Source: Bradyrhizobium sp. AZCC 1610 (GTDB taxonomy: Bacteria > Pseudomonadota > Alphaproteobacteria > Rhizobiales > Xanthobacteraceae). From it: a stretch of DNA of 64,000 nt. Numbering within the stretch: position 1 is the stretch's first letter; the number at the start of each line of letters is the position of its first letter. Shown here in pieces: positions 26,661 to 35,781 of the stretch. A program made the translations under genes and the position numbers. Location of the stretch: assembly GCF_036924515.1 (NCBI RefSeq), contig NZ_JAZHRR010000001.1, forward strand, positions 5,489,001-5,553,000, given 5' to 3'. The notes under the pieces were generated by a model. That model was not told where the DNA came from. It ran no database searches and worked only from the letters and a program-made list of their open reading frames with translations.

Positions 26661-27533
26661 ATGAGTATCAAGCGAATCCTGGTTCCACTTCCCGGCTCAG
26701 CCAGTCACTCCGGTCAAATTGAAACGGCCCTGTCTGCCGCGAAGGCGTTGGGGGCTCACATCCAGGCACTGTTCATCAGTGAGCCGCCGCCGGTCACGCG
26801 TGGCGGCCTAACGGCCACCGAAATGGGACGAACGGCGACCGTCGCATTGGCAAACCGGCACGCCGAGGAACGGGAGCGAACAGCGCGGGAGGCGCGTGAG
26901 GTTTTCGCGCAGGCCTGCGCGGTAGTCGGCATCCCGATGCTATCGGCGAGCGACGAGCCCGGCAGCCCGCTCGCAGCATCCTGGCGCGAAGCCGAGGGAT
27001 CGTATGTGGAAATCGCGGCGCAACGGGCCGCTGCCTTCGACCTAATGGTCGCCGCAAGCGCCACCGTGATGGAATCGCTCATGGCCATTGCCGAGCAGTC
27101 GCTGCTGCAGACCCGTCGCCCCGTGCTGTTGGCGCCGGCTCGTCCGCAGAGTGATCTGACCAACAGCGTAATGATCGCCTGGGACGAGAGCCCGGAATGC
27201 TGGCACGCGGTCTCGGCTGCCATACCGTTCATGCAACTCGCCAAATCAGTGCAGGTCATAAGCGTTGATCGGGACGCCAGCAATCGCCAAGCCTCGCAGG
27301 CCGAGGTGCTTGCCTATTTGCGCGGTCATGGCATCGGTGCGACCGCGCAGGTGGTTGCACCGGAATTGCGCTCGGTGGGCGATACGCTGCTCGCGGCGGG
27401 GGCAGAGCATGAAGCCAGCCTGCTGGTCATGGGCGCCTATTCCCATAGCCGCCTGCGCGAGATGCTTCTGGGCGGGGCCACGCGCCACATCCTTAAGAAC
27501 GCTTCGGTACGCCCCGTTCTTTTGGCACATTAG
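26661..27533 (+). CDS. Universal stress protein, two-domain
   Basis: A 290-residue protein with two tandem Usp domains (about 1-145 and 150-290). The first begins KRILVPLPGSASHSGQIETALSAAK; the second ends with the nucleotide-binding loop VMGAYSHSRLREMLLGGATRHIL, matching G-x2-G-x9-G(S/T)-type phosphate binding. The first domain's corresponding loop is less clear. GGAGG precedes the ATG at 26661. Two-domain Usps are typical in stress- or anaerobiosis-linked settings; nothing more specific can be said here. Confidence 0.88.
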   Translation: MSIKRILVPLPGSASHSGQIETALSAAKALGAHIQALFISEPPPVTRGGLTATEMGRTATVALANRHAEERERTAREAREVFAQACAVVGIPMLSASDEPGSPLAASWREAEGSYVEIAAQRAAAFDLMVAASATVMESLMAIAEQSLLQTRRPVLLAPARPQSDLTNSVMIAWDESPECWHAVSAAIPFMQLAKSVQVISVDRDASNRQASQAEVLAYLRGHGIGATAQVVAPELRSVGDTLLAAGAEHEASLLVMGAYSHSRLREMLLGGATRHILKNASVRPVLLAH

Positions 27534-27859
27534 CCCTCGTCAGAGCGCGATCCCAACTCGGGTTGGCCGCTGACGCCAACGCTATGGCCTCGCTCGCCGA
27601 CGGCGGGTTGGGGGCCGTGCGATTAACGCACCGACGCTGCCAAACGCGCAGGGAGTGCCGGAGTGCTCCGGCTGTACCTGTATGGCTCGTGTGCGCATCT
27701 CACTCCATCTCTTGCACATGAGACCGCGGGTGCAGCAAGCACCCGGCATTCCCTGCGCCCTCTTTGGGCGAAACGCGCCGCGGAGTGTGCTCTCTCCCGT
27801 CTGCCAACGAGGCATACGGCAGGCGCTGGCGCCCGGAATAACCGGCGCACCCCCCCCCG

Positions 27860-27875
27860 TTAACCCTTTGCTAAC
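27860..27875 (+). promoter_or_regulatory. CtrA-box-like site upstream of flhA
   Basis: TTAA-N7-CTAAC at 27860-27875 differs by one base from the CtrA consensus TTAA-N7-TTAAC. It follows a run of nine C (27850-27858) and lies about 70 bases before the flhA start. flhA is a class II flagellar gene under CtrA in Caulobacter, so the site makes sense. The rest of the 409-base gap 27534-27942 shows no gene. Confidence 0.4.
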
Positions 27876-27880
27876 CATAC

Positions 27881-27901
27881 ACCCGGCAAGAATTGCCGGG
27901 T
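27881..27901 (+). other. Perfect 9-bp hairpin in the flhA leader
   Basis: ACCCGGCAA, a three-base loop GAA, and TTGCCGGGT form a perfect stem-loop. No T-run follows on the plus strand, so it is not a standard terminator. It lies between the CtrA-like box and the flhA ribosome binding site. Confidence 0.4.
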
Positions 27902-27942
27902 GAAGTCGAGTGTCGTCGGCCGCGTAGAACGGGAGGAACCCC

Positions 27943-30177
27943 GTGGACGCCAGTGCGGTACCTCACTTTCGAAACGGTGGCACTCCGGCCGCCGCGCAGA
28001 CGTTTGGCGCCCGGCGCCATACGCGGGGGGAAGCGGCTACCATGGTCGATGTCACGGCGGGTCAGGGCGGCGCAGGCGCCAGCGGCAAGTTTCCGAGCCT
28101 CGGCGAAATCGGAGATATCATAAAGCGCGGCGATCTGGCGCTGGCGTTCGGCGTCCTCACCATCCTGGTGGTGCTGATCCTGCCGCTGCCCGCGGTGGTG
28201 CTCGACCTGTTCCTGGCGATCTCGATCACGGTGTCGATCCTGATCCTGATGACGTCCCTGTTCATCCAGACGCCGCTGGAATTCTCGGCGTTTCCGACCG
28301 TGCTGCTGATCTCGACCATGCTGCGGCTGTCGCTGAACATGGCCTCCACCCGGCTGATCCTGTCGCATGGCCATGAGGGCACGGCGGCGGCCGGCCACGT
28401 CATCGAAGCCTTCGGCAATTTCGTGATGAGCGGCAATTTCGTCATCGGAATTATCGTGTTCGCGATCCTGGTGATCGTGAACTTCGTCGTCATCACCAAG
28501 GGTTCGGGCCGCATCGCCGAAGTCGCGGCGCGCTTTCAATTGGACTCGATGCCCGGCAAGCAGATGGCGATCGACGCCGATCTCTCCGCCGGCCTGATCG
28601 ACGAGGCGACCGCCAAGGCACGCCGCAAGACGCTGGAGGACGAAAGCGGCTTCTTCGGCGCCATGGACGGCGCCTCGAAATTCGTCCGCGGCGACGCCAT
28701 CGCGGGGCTTTTGATCGTCTTCATCAACGTCATCGGCGGCATCATCATCGGCGTCGCCCAGCAGGGCATGAGCTTTGGCGACGCCGCCCGCACCTACACC
28801 GTGCTCACCGTCGGCGACGGCCTGGTGACGCAGGTGCCGGCGCTGATCGTCTCGACCGCGGCGGGCTTGCTGGTCTCGAAGGCCGGCATCACCGGTTCGG
28901 CCGACAAGGCGATGATGAAGCAGCTCTCGGGCTACCCGCAGGCGCTCGGCATGTCGGCCGGCGTGATGCTGGTGCTGGCGCTGTTGCCGGGCATTCCGAT
29001 GCTCCCGTTCCTGGCGCTCGGCGGCGGCGCCGCGGCGCTGGCCTGGAAGGCTCGGAACCGCAACGGCGCCGCCAGGGCTGAGGAAGCGGCCGCCGCCGCC
29101 GCGCCCGAACTCGCAGCCGCAGCCGCCCACGCCGCGGCCGAAGAGCCGATCGCCACCGCGCTCAAGATCGACGACCTCAAGATCGAACTCGGCTATGCGC
29201 TGCTGCCGCTGGTCAACGGCCCCGACGGCACCGACCGCCTGACCGAACAGATCAAGGCGCTGCGCCGGTCGCTTGCGATCGAAATGGGCTTTGTGATGCC
29301 GGCGGTGCGAATCCTCGACAATGTGCAGCTCGAGGCCAACACCTACGTCATCAAGATCAAGGAAGTGGACGCCGGCACCGGCAAGATCTGGCCGAACCAG
29401 TTCATGGTCATGGACCCCGCCGGCAACCAGGTCGGCGTGCCCGGCATCCATACCATCGAGCCGACGTTTGGTCTTCCTGCTACCTGGGTCGACGCCGCGC
29501 TGAAGGAAGAGGCGTCGCTGAAGGGCTATACGGTGGTGGACGCCGCCACCGTGCTGTCGACGCATCTGACCGAGCTGCTCAAGAACAACATGAGCGACCT
29601 GCTGTCCTATGGCGAGGTGCAGAAGCTTTTGAAGGACCTGCCGAAGGAACAGGGCGAGCTGGTCAAGGACATCGTGCCGAGCCAGGTCACGGTCTCTGGC
29701 ATCCAGCGCGTGCTGCAATTGCTGCTGGCCGAGCGGATCTCGATCCGCGATCTCTCCACCATTCTCGAAGGCATCGCCGACGCACTCGCCTTCTCGCGCA
29801 ACCCCGCCACCATGGTCGAGCACGTCCGCGCCCGGCTGGCGCGGCAGATCTGCGCACAGAACACCACCTACAACGGCTACCTGCCGCTGATCGCGCTGTC
29901 GGCGCGCTGGGAGCAGGCGTTTGCCGAATCGATCGTGGGCACCGGCGAAGACCGCAGCCTCGCCATGCAGCCCTCAAAACTGTCGGAGTTCATGACCACG
30001 GTCCGCAACGCCTTCGAGCAAGCCGCCCGCGAAGGCGAAGCGCCGGTGCTGGTCACCTCGGCGGCAATTCGCCCGTTCGTGCGCTCGCTGGTCGAGCGCT
30101 TCCGCTCGCAGACCACCGTGCTGTCGCAGGCTGAAATCCACCCGCGCGCGCGGCTGAAGACAGTGGGAAGCGTGTAG
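27943..30177 (+). CDS. flhA: Flagellar type III export apparatus protein FlhA
   Basis: Core inner-membrane component of the flagellar export gate. The GTG at 27943 has GGGAGGA just upstream; ATG 28042 (also with a G-rich stretch ahead) is an alternative that would remove 33 residues. After the N-terminal tail come about eight membrane helices, with the conserved FHIPEP segments TMLRLSLNMASTRLIL and GSGRIAEVAARFQLDSMPGKQMAID. The C-terminal cytoplasmic part (about 390-744) carries the export chaperone docking domain (KNNMSDLLSYGEVQKLL). Length and order are normal. It is away from fliI/fliJ by 2.5 kb. Confidence 0.95.
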   Translation: MDASAVPHFRNGGTPAAAQTFGARRHTRGEAATMVDVTAGQGGAGASGKFPSLGEIGDIIKRGDLALAFGVLTILVVLILPLPAVVLDLFLAISITVSILILMTSLFIQTPLEFSAFPTVLLISTMLRLSLNMASTRLILSHGHEGTAAAGHVIEAFGNFVMSGNFVIGIIVFAILVIVNFVVITKGSGRIAEVAARFQLDSMPGKQMAIDADLSAGLIDEATAKARRKTLEDESGFFGAMDGASKFVRGDAIAGLLIVFINVIGGIIIGVAQQGMSFGDAARTYTVLTVGDGLVTQVPALIVSTAAGLLVSKAGITGSADKAMMKQLSGYPQALGMSAGVMLVLALLPGIPMLPFLALGGGAAALAWKARNRNGAARAEEAAAAAAPELAAAAAHAAAEEPIATALKIDDLKIELGYALLPLVNGPDGTDRLTEQIKALRRSLAIEMGFVMPAVRILDNVQLEANTYVIKIKEVDAGTGKIWPNQFMVMDPAGNQVGVPGIHTIEPTFGLPATWVDAALKEEASLKGYTVVDAATVLSTHLTELLKNNMSDLLSYGEVQKLLKDLPKEQGELVKDIVPSQVTVSGIQRVLQLLLAERISIRDLSTILEGIADALAFSRNPATMVEHVRARLARQICAQNTTYNGYLPLIALSARWEQAFAESIVGTGEDRSLAMQPSKLSEFMTTVRNAFEQAAREGEAPVLVTSAAIRPFVRSLVERFRSQTTVLSQAEIHPRARLKTVGSV

Positions 30178-30508
30178 TCGGAATGCGAGGGCGCGGCGCA
30201 AATCAGCGGCGAAAAAGGCGAAGCATTTTCGTCACATGCAAATAATTTGTTAACATCGCATCGATCGGCAGGCATTCGCCGCACGCGTCGCAATTTATGC
30301 TATAAGCTATTGTAATATATAATAGATTTTCGATTTTACGCCTCAGGTCGCGGTCCTTTGGTCGCGGCCGTTCAAGTGTTTTCACCGCCTTGTGATCGCC
30401 TATTGGGAACGATTGTCGGGATTCCTACGTTCCCTCGTGCGAGACGTTGAACCGCCCTGCGAATGGCATCGACAAATTTGCAGGACGGAAGGCGGGCAGG
30501 AGACTTCC

Positions 30509-30715
30509 ATGAACCACTCGATCTACAGCGCAGATCGCACGACCCATCTCAAGATCGTGGTCGTGGCTTTGGTTGCGGGTGTCTTGGTCGCCGGTTTCAG
30601 CATCTCCGCGCGCGACACCTCGGATGAAGGTCTGACCCAGACCGCGGGCACGCGCGTGATGAAGGCCGGTAAGCCGGTTGTGATTACCAGCTCAGGCAAC
30701 TCTGTCGTACGCTAA
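30509..30715 (+). CDS. Small membrane-anchored hypothetical protein
   Basis: A 68-residue protein. GGCAGGAG lies nine bases before the ATG. Residues about 15-32 form one hydrophobic helix (IVVVALVAGVLVAGFSI), a signal anchor or peptide; the short remainder is polar and ends NSVVR. A strong terminator follows 91 bases later. The 331-base gap upstream contains an A/T-rich tract (about 30300-30340), unusual in this GC-rich window and a likely promoter region. Function unknown. Confidence 0.6.
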   Translation: MNHSIYSADRTTHLKIVVVALVAGVLVAGFSISARDTSDEGLTQTAGTRVMKAGKPVVITSSGNSVVR

Positions 30716-30805
30716 AGGAGAATTCACGGAATTCACGTGGCCTTTACAGCCCCCAAAGTCGCCACGTGGATAATTAAGACCCCAACTACCCCCAAGTTGA
30801 CTACG

Positions 30806-30838
30806 AAAACGCCCGCTCCCCACGGGCGTTTTCTTTTT
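30806..30838 (+). terminator. Rho-independent terminator
   Basis: AAAACGCCCG and CGGGCGTTTT form a 10-bp stem around a seven-base loop, followed by CTTTTTGG. It should end the transcript of the 68-residue protein. Confidence 0.8.
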
Positions 30839-30898
30839 GGTTTGGTCGGGACTGTTGCGGAGTTCGCCACCACCCCACTGACTTCATCCTGAGGAGTT

Positions 30899-30986
30899 CG
30901 TAGCCCGGATGGAGCGAAGCGTAATCCGGGATTCTTGCGACATTTGGCGGCGGTCCCGGGTTTCGCTTCGCTTCACCCGGGCTACG
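30899..30986. repeat. Dispersed palindromic repeat, family B
   Basis: CGTAGCCCGGATGGAGCGAAG ... CACCCGGGCTACG, with inner GTAATCCGGGATT and CGGTCCCGGGTTTC. The same type as 24582-24662. Confidence 0.65.
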
Positions 30987-31026
30987 GGCTTTCGCGCCTC
31001 CTCACCATGAGCGGATAATTCGGCGA

Positions 31027-31953
31027 CTAGCGAGTAGCCGGCACCGTCTCGATCAGCTTGCCGGTATAGATCGGGGCCGAGGTCGGCTGGCCGGTCGGCG
31101 ATCCGCCGGCCTGCTCGACGGTTACCGCATAGGTCGCGGCATTGATCGTGCCGGCATCGTAGTCGGCGAGCAGCGGACGCGCGGTGAAATCGCTGCCGCC
31201 GATCACGCCGAGCGAACGCGGCTGCGACAGGCGGTCGGAGATCAGCCAGAGCTCAAAGCTCTTGCCGGGCTCGGCATCGGCGCCGACCTTGCGGACGGTG
31301 AAGTTCCTGGTCGCGGCGTCGACCGTCAGGATGAAAGCGGGCGAGCCGGCGTCACGCTGCAGCAGCGCAACATATTGCGCCGAAGGCACGGGCGATGGCG
31401 CCGGCGTCTTGACCTCGACCGTCTGGACGCGCGGTTTCGGCCGCAACGCTTCCGGCAGCAGTTCGGGCTGATAGACCTGCACCGCCAGCATCGCGACCAG
31501 GGCTGCGGCAAGCGCGGTGGCTATCGACGCCACACTGCGCAAGCGCCGAACCCGGCCCGTCAACTGGATGACGTTCGAACTGTCCACGGCGACGGAAGGC
31601 GCCACGGCGACCGGCGGCGCTTCAGCGACAGGAGGCGTCTCGGCAACCACGGGCTGCTCGGCCGGTGGTGATGCAGGCTCCGAAGGCGGCGGCGCCTCGG
31701 GCAGCACCAGCGCCGCCTGCTGCCCGGTGGAATGTCCGATCGCGGCCTTGATGTTTTCCCACACGATCGGCCGCGGCTCGACGGAGCCGACCATCTGGTT
31801 CAGCACGCCGAGCCGGTATTCCCAGGCGTGGACGATCGCGGTGAATTCGGTATCGACGGCCATCATGGTCTCGACCTGCGCGCGCTCGTCGGCATCGAGG
31901 GTGCCGAGCGCATATTCCGCGGCGAGCGCGATATGGTCTTCACTATGGGCCAT
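31027..31953 (-). CDS. Anti-sigma factor, RskA-like
   Basis: A 308-residue inner-membrane anti-sigma factor. N-terminal anti-sigma domain (about 1-75; DHIALAAEYALGTLDADER), a long Pro/Ala/Val-rich cytoplasmic linker (about 85-125), one membrane helix (about 141-160), then a periplasmic RskA-type domain (about 185-305; FELWLISDRLSQPRSLGVIG). It lies 17 bases downstream of the ECF sigma gene on the same strand. It should hold the sigma factor inactive until a periplasmic signal triggers its release. The signal is not known. Confidence 0.85.
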   Translation of the reverse strand: MAHSEDHIALAAEYALGTLDADERAQVETMMAVDTEFTAIVHAWEYRLGVLNQMVGSVEPRPIVWENIKAAIGHSTGQQAALVLPEAPPPSEPASPPAEQPVVAETPPVAEAPPVAVAPSVAVDSSNVIQLTGRVRRLRSVASIATALAAALVAMLAVQVYQPELLPEALRPKPRVQTVEVKTPAPSPVPSAQYVALLQRDAGSPAFILTVDAATRNFTVRKVGADAEPGKSFELWLISDRLSQPRSLGVIGGSDFTARPLLADYDAGTINAATYAVTVEQAGGSPTGQPTSAPIYTGKLIETVPATR

Positions 31954-31970
31954 CGTTCAAGATCCGGACC

Positions 31971-32516
31971 TCACAGCCCGAGACACTCCCTTATTTCCAT
32001 CATGCTGCGGCGCAGCCACGTCTTCACCGTATTCACCGGTGTCTCGAACTTGGCGGCAAGCTGCTCCCGGCTCCAGCCGTTGTAATAGGCCAGCAGCACC
32101 AGCTTCTGCCGATCCGGCTCGAGACGGCCGACGCATTCCAGCAACCGCTTCAACTCTTCCGTCATCTCGCGCCGCGCCAGCGGATCGGGTGAATCGGCCG
32201 CGACTTCCATCGCGGTCGGCTCCTCCTCGATCGAGCTCTCGCTCTTCTTGCGCACCACGTCGATCGCCCGGTTGCGCGCGATCGACACCATCCATGTAAT
32301 CGGCGAAGCGAGCGCCGGGTTGAACTGTCCGGCGCTGTTCCAGACCTTGACGTAGGCCTCCTGAATGACCTCCTCCGCGAGGTCCTGACGCCGCAAGATA
32401 CGGAGCACGACGCCGAAGAGTTTCGCGCGCGTGGCGGCGTAAAGGCGCTCAAAAGCAGCCTCATCCCCCTTCGCCACCGCGGCAATCAGCCATACCAGCT
32501 CCGCTGGCGTCAGCAT
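31971..32516 (-). CDS. ECF-family RNA polymerase sigma factor (SigK-like)
   Basis: A 181-residue group 4 sigma factor. Region 2 is seen as AAFERLYAATRAKLFGVVLRI, EEVIQEAYVKVWNSA and ITWMVSIARNRAIDVVRK; region 4 as LECVGRLEPDRQKLVLLAYYNGWSREQLAAKFETPVNTVKTWLRRSM. It resembles SigK-type ECF factors paired with RskA anti-sigma factors, which is what follows it. A GAAAC-N16-CGTA motif just upstream may be its own promoter. Confidence 0.92.
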   Translation of the reverse strand: MLTPAELVWLIAAVAKGDEAAFERLYAATRAKLFGVVLRILRRQDLAEEVIQEAYVKVWNSAGQFNPALASPITWMVSIARNRAIDVVRKKSESSIEEEPTAMEVAADSPDPLARREMTEELKRLLECVGRLEPDRQKLVLLAYYNGWSREQLAAKFETPVNTVKTWLRRSMMEIRECLGL

Positions 32517-32552
32517 TCAGCGTCCCCCAAATCGCGATCCTCCATCGCGTCT

Positions 32553-32577
32553 TACGCCGGAGCAATCGAGAAGTTTC
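32553..32577 (-). promoter_or_regulatory. Candidate ECF promoter of the sigma/anti-sigma operon
   Basis: On the minus strand GAAAC (32577-32573) and CGTA (32556-32553) are separated by 16 bases, similar to ECF-type GGAAC-N16-17-CGT promoters, ending 36 bases before the sigma start. Autoregulation is an inference. Confidence 0.35.
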
Positions 32578-32627
32578 GTAGCATACCCTGCGCCGAAGGG
32601 GCCACCAAGTCGCCGGTTTCGGGGTAT

Positions 32628-32662
32628 CTGCAAAAGAAAAAGCCCGGGCCTTGCAGCCCGGG
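32628..32662 (-). terminator. Rho-independent terminator after fliJ
   Basis: On the minus strand CCCGGGC and GCCCGGG pair across a six-base loop and are followed by TTTTTCTTTT. It lies 35 bases after the fliJ stop and separates the flagellar transcript from the ECF operon. Confidence 0.7.
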
Positions 32663-32697
32663 GTTTCGCTTCGTGCAACCGATGAGTGTGAGAGGCG

Positions 32698-33114
32698 TCA
32701 GGCGACGCCAAGCCGGGCGCGCATCAGGCCGATACTGTCCATGTCGGCCTGCTCCCGGGCGCTCTCCTCGGCGCGCTCGCGCGCCTGGTCGCGCTCGTCG
32801 AGCAGCTCGACCTTCTTCAGCTCCTCGAACGCTTCGCTCAGCAGGCTCTTGGCGTCCTCGAGTTGGATGCGCAGCTCGTCGGCGGAACGGGTCAGGTTTT
32901 CCCGACGCTGGATCGCGGCCTTGGCGTAGGTCGGGTAGGCGAAATGGGAGGGGTCGTTGATCCCAGCCCGCTCCTGCTCGGTCTGGATTTCGCGCTCGAG
33001 ATCGACCGACATGCGCTGGAAGTCGGCGATCATGCCTTCGATCTGGGTAACCCTTCGGCGCTTCTCGTCGACCTGAAATTTCTTCAGGCGAATCAGCGTT
33101 TCTCGTGACTTCAT
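32698..33114 (-). CDS. fliJ: Flagellar export protein FliJ
   Basis: A 138-residue, almost wholly helical coiled-coil protein, the export chaperone/stalk that activates the FliI ATPase ring. The heptad-rich sequence runs from MKSRETLIRLKKFQVDEKRRR to the end with no Cys. Length fits the family (~140). The ATG at 33114 has GGGGAG upstream; a longer frame to 33189 lacks a site. It follows fliI with a 108-base gap on the same strand, as in other alphaproteobacteria. Confidence 0.85.
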   Translation of the reverse strand: MKSRETLIRLKKFQVDEKRRRVTQIEGMIADFQRMSVDLEREIQTEQERAGINDPSHFAYPTYAKAAIQRRENLTRSADELRIQLEDAKSLLSEAFEELKKVELLDERDQARERAEESAREQADMDSIGLMRARLGVA

Positions 33115-33222
33115 CGACTCATACTCCCCAGAAGTCCCAATCTGAACGCGGGACGGAGCCGGCTCCCCGGGGGGCCCCGCCGGCGTCATTAATCATGTGA
33201 CGGGGATGATGGCCTGACAAAG

Positions 33223-34548
33223 TTAGCGTTCCGTTTCCAAATTGGTGAGGATTTGCGCCAATTGGCGATAGCCGTCATCCAGGCTCGATTTTTCGTCCTT
33301 GGCCTGGCGCAGGAAGGCCTCCAGCGGCTCGTGCAGCCGAATCGCCTCGTCGACTTCGGGGCTTGAACCCGCCCGGTAGGCGCCGAGCCGGATCAATTCC
33401 TCCATGTCGGCATAGGTCGCCATCACCTGGCGGCCCCGCATGATCACAGGCAAATAGTCGGGATTGGCCGATCTCGGCATGGTGCGGGAGACCGATTTGA
33501 GGATATTGATGGCGGGAAACCTTCCGCGCTCCGCAATCGAGCGTTGCATCACGACGTGGCCGTCCAGAATGCCGCGGACCGCGTCCGCGATCGGCTCGTT
33601 ATGGTCGTCACCGTCGACCAGCACCGTGAAAATGCCGGTGATGGTGCCGACGCCGGTGCCCGGCCCTGCCCGCTCCAGAAGTTTCGGCAATTCGGTGAAC
33701 ACGGTCGGCGTATAGCCCTTGGCCGTCGGCGGCTCGCCGGCCGACAGCCCGATCTCGCGCTGCGCCATCGCAAAGCGCGTGACCGAATCCATCAGGCACA
33801 GCACGTCCTTGTCCTCGTCGCGGAAATACTCCGCAATCGCCAGCGTCAGATAGGCCGCCTGCCGCCGCATCAAGGCGGGCTCATCCGATGTCGCCACCAC
33901 CACGACCGAGCGCGCAAGACCCTCGTCGCCGAGATCTTCCTGCAGAAATTCCTGCACCTCGCGGCCGCGTTCGCCGATCAGGCCGATGACGGTAATGTCG
34001 GCATCGACGTTGCGCGCCAGCATCGACAGCAGCACCGATTTGCCGACGCCGGAACCGGCGAAGATGCCGAGCCGCTGGCCGCGGCAGCAGGTCAGGAAGG
34101 TGTTGAGCGCACGCACCCCGAGATCGAGCGGGGCGCCAACGCGCTGGCGCGAATGCGCCGGCGGCGGCGAATTTCGGAAGGACATCGGCGACGGGCCCTG
34201 CACGAGCGGTCCCTTGCCGTCGATCGGTTCGCCCATCGCGTTGATCACGCGGCCGAGCCAGGCCGGTGACGGCCGCACCTGACTGGCGGCGATTGCGATC
34301 ACCGCGCGGCAGCCGCGCCGGACACCCTCGAGCCCGCCGAATGGCATCACGACAGCATTGCTGCCGGAAAAACCGATGACTTCAGCCGGGATGAATCGAT
34401 TCCCGCCGGTCTCGATCACGATCCTCGCGCCGACCGACATCGCATGGATGGGCCCCGCGATCTCGACCATCAGCCCGCGCACGCCCACAACGCGGCCATA
34501 TATATTGACGCCGTCGATATCGCCGATCTGCTCCGCGAGCGCCTTCAT
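33223..34548 (-). CDS. fliI: Flagellum-specific ATPase FliI
   Basis: The ATPase of the flagellar type III export apparatus, 441 residues. The N-terminal beta-barrel is followed by a RecA-like core with Walker A AGSGVGKS (about 164-171), [13 protein letters not shown], Walker [14 protein letters not shown], and [18 protein letters not shown] segment ([18 protein letters not shown]). The C-terminal helical domain ends [10 protein letters not shown]. It starts at 34548, with a CtrA-like TTAA-N7-TTTA site 40-54 bases upstream, and diverges from ctrA. Confidence 0.95.
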   Translation of the reverse strand: MKALAEQIGDIDGVNIYGRVVGVRGLMVEIAGPIHAMSVGARIVIETGGNRFIPAEVIGFSGSNAVVMPFGGLEGVRRGCRAVIAIAASQVRPSPAWLGRVINAMGEPIDGKGPLVQGPSPMSFRNSPPPAHSRQRVGAPLDLGVRALNTFLTCCRGQRLGIFAGSGVGKSVLLSMLARNVDADITVIGLIGERGREVQEFLQEDLGDEGLARSVVVVATSDEPALMRRQAAYLTLAIAEYFRDEDKDVLCLMDSVTRFAMAQREIGLSAGEPPTAKGYTPTVFTELPKLLERAGPGTGVGTITGIFTVLVDGDDHNEPIADAVRGILDGHVVMQRSIAERGRFPAINILKSVSRTMPRSANPDYLPVIMRGRQVMATYADMEELIRLGAYRAGSSPEVDEAIRLHEPLEAFLRQAKDEKSSLDDGYRQLAQILTNLETER

Positions 34549-34587
34549 TGCGAAAACCTTAAGTTTCCGCGCTTTAGCCGGCGACGC

Positions 34588-34602
34588 TTAACCTCGTGTT
34601 TA
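34588..34602 (-). promoter_or_regulatory. CtrA-box-like site upstream of fliI
   Basis: TTAA-N7-TTTA, one base off the palindromic CtrA consensus TTAA-N7-TTAA. It lies 40-54 bases before fliI and 315 bases before ctrA, so it is more likely a fliI element. CtrA control of class II flagellar genes is established in Caulobacter. Confidence 0.4.
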
Positions 34603-34761
34603 CCCGCATCGTTAATCATTACGTCACTGTCTTTGGTGACTGAGAGAGCGCTCGCCCGTCAGAAGAAGGGCGAAACGCGGGAGTCGGTTAGGCCCGCCTC
34701 TTAATCTGGAGCTTGAGCACGCACGGTAGGGAAAAGCTGCTTCCACGCAACATCTTAGGGC

Positions 34762-34840
34762 GATTCGATAAAAATTGCACTGAAAGACCTTGCGAACCGG
34801 AATCAGATTTTGTTAACCATGTGCAGTCAGGATCCGAATC
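34762..34840 (+). promoter_or_regulatory. Cluster of three GANTC (CcrM) sites in the ctrA promoter region
   Basis: GATTC at 34762-34766, GAATC at 34800-34804 and GAATC at 34836-34840. GANTC is expected about once in 256 bases, so three within 79 is enriched. In Caulobacter the ctrA P1 promoter is controlled by CcrM methylation at such a site. The gap 34603-34916 has no gene. Confidence 0.4.
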
Positions 34841-34916
34841 AGTTGTTCAAAGGCGTTTTGAGTGCCGCAAGTGCGGCCGACCTGACGCCCGGAGCGGCGG
34901 ACTAAAGGGGACTGGC

Positions 34917-35618
<702 letters not shown>

Positions 35619-35661
35619 CCAGGGTTTACGGCAAGCTGCAAGGCTCACTCCGCCCGACTGG

Positions 35662-35690
35662 ACCCCGCCAAAAATGGCGGGGTTTTTGTT
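35662..35690 (+). terminator. Rho-independent terminator after ctrA
   Basis: CCCCGCCA and TGGCGGGG pair across an AAAA loop, followed by TTTTTG. It starts 44 bases after the ctrA stop. Confidence 0.8.
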
Positions 35691-35781
35691 TGGGGCAGAT
35701 GGCTCCCGTCAATTGCGCCATCGGCCATCGGTGCGTTGCCCAGCCGTCCGGCGCAGGCCGGACGGCACGCCGTTCCGAAAC

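Noticed and set aside
26342..26722. 126-residue plus-strand frame
   Set aside because: Overlaps the start of the universal stress protein, has unusual composition and no good start signal.
27871..29823. 650-codon open frame antisense to flhA
   Set aside because: The flhA protein is clearly real; the antisense frame is His/Asp/Arg/Gln-rich low complexity, as produced by GC-rich codon bias.
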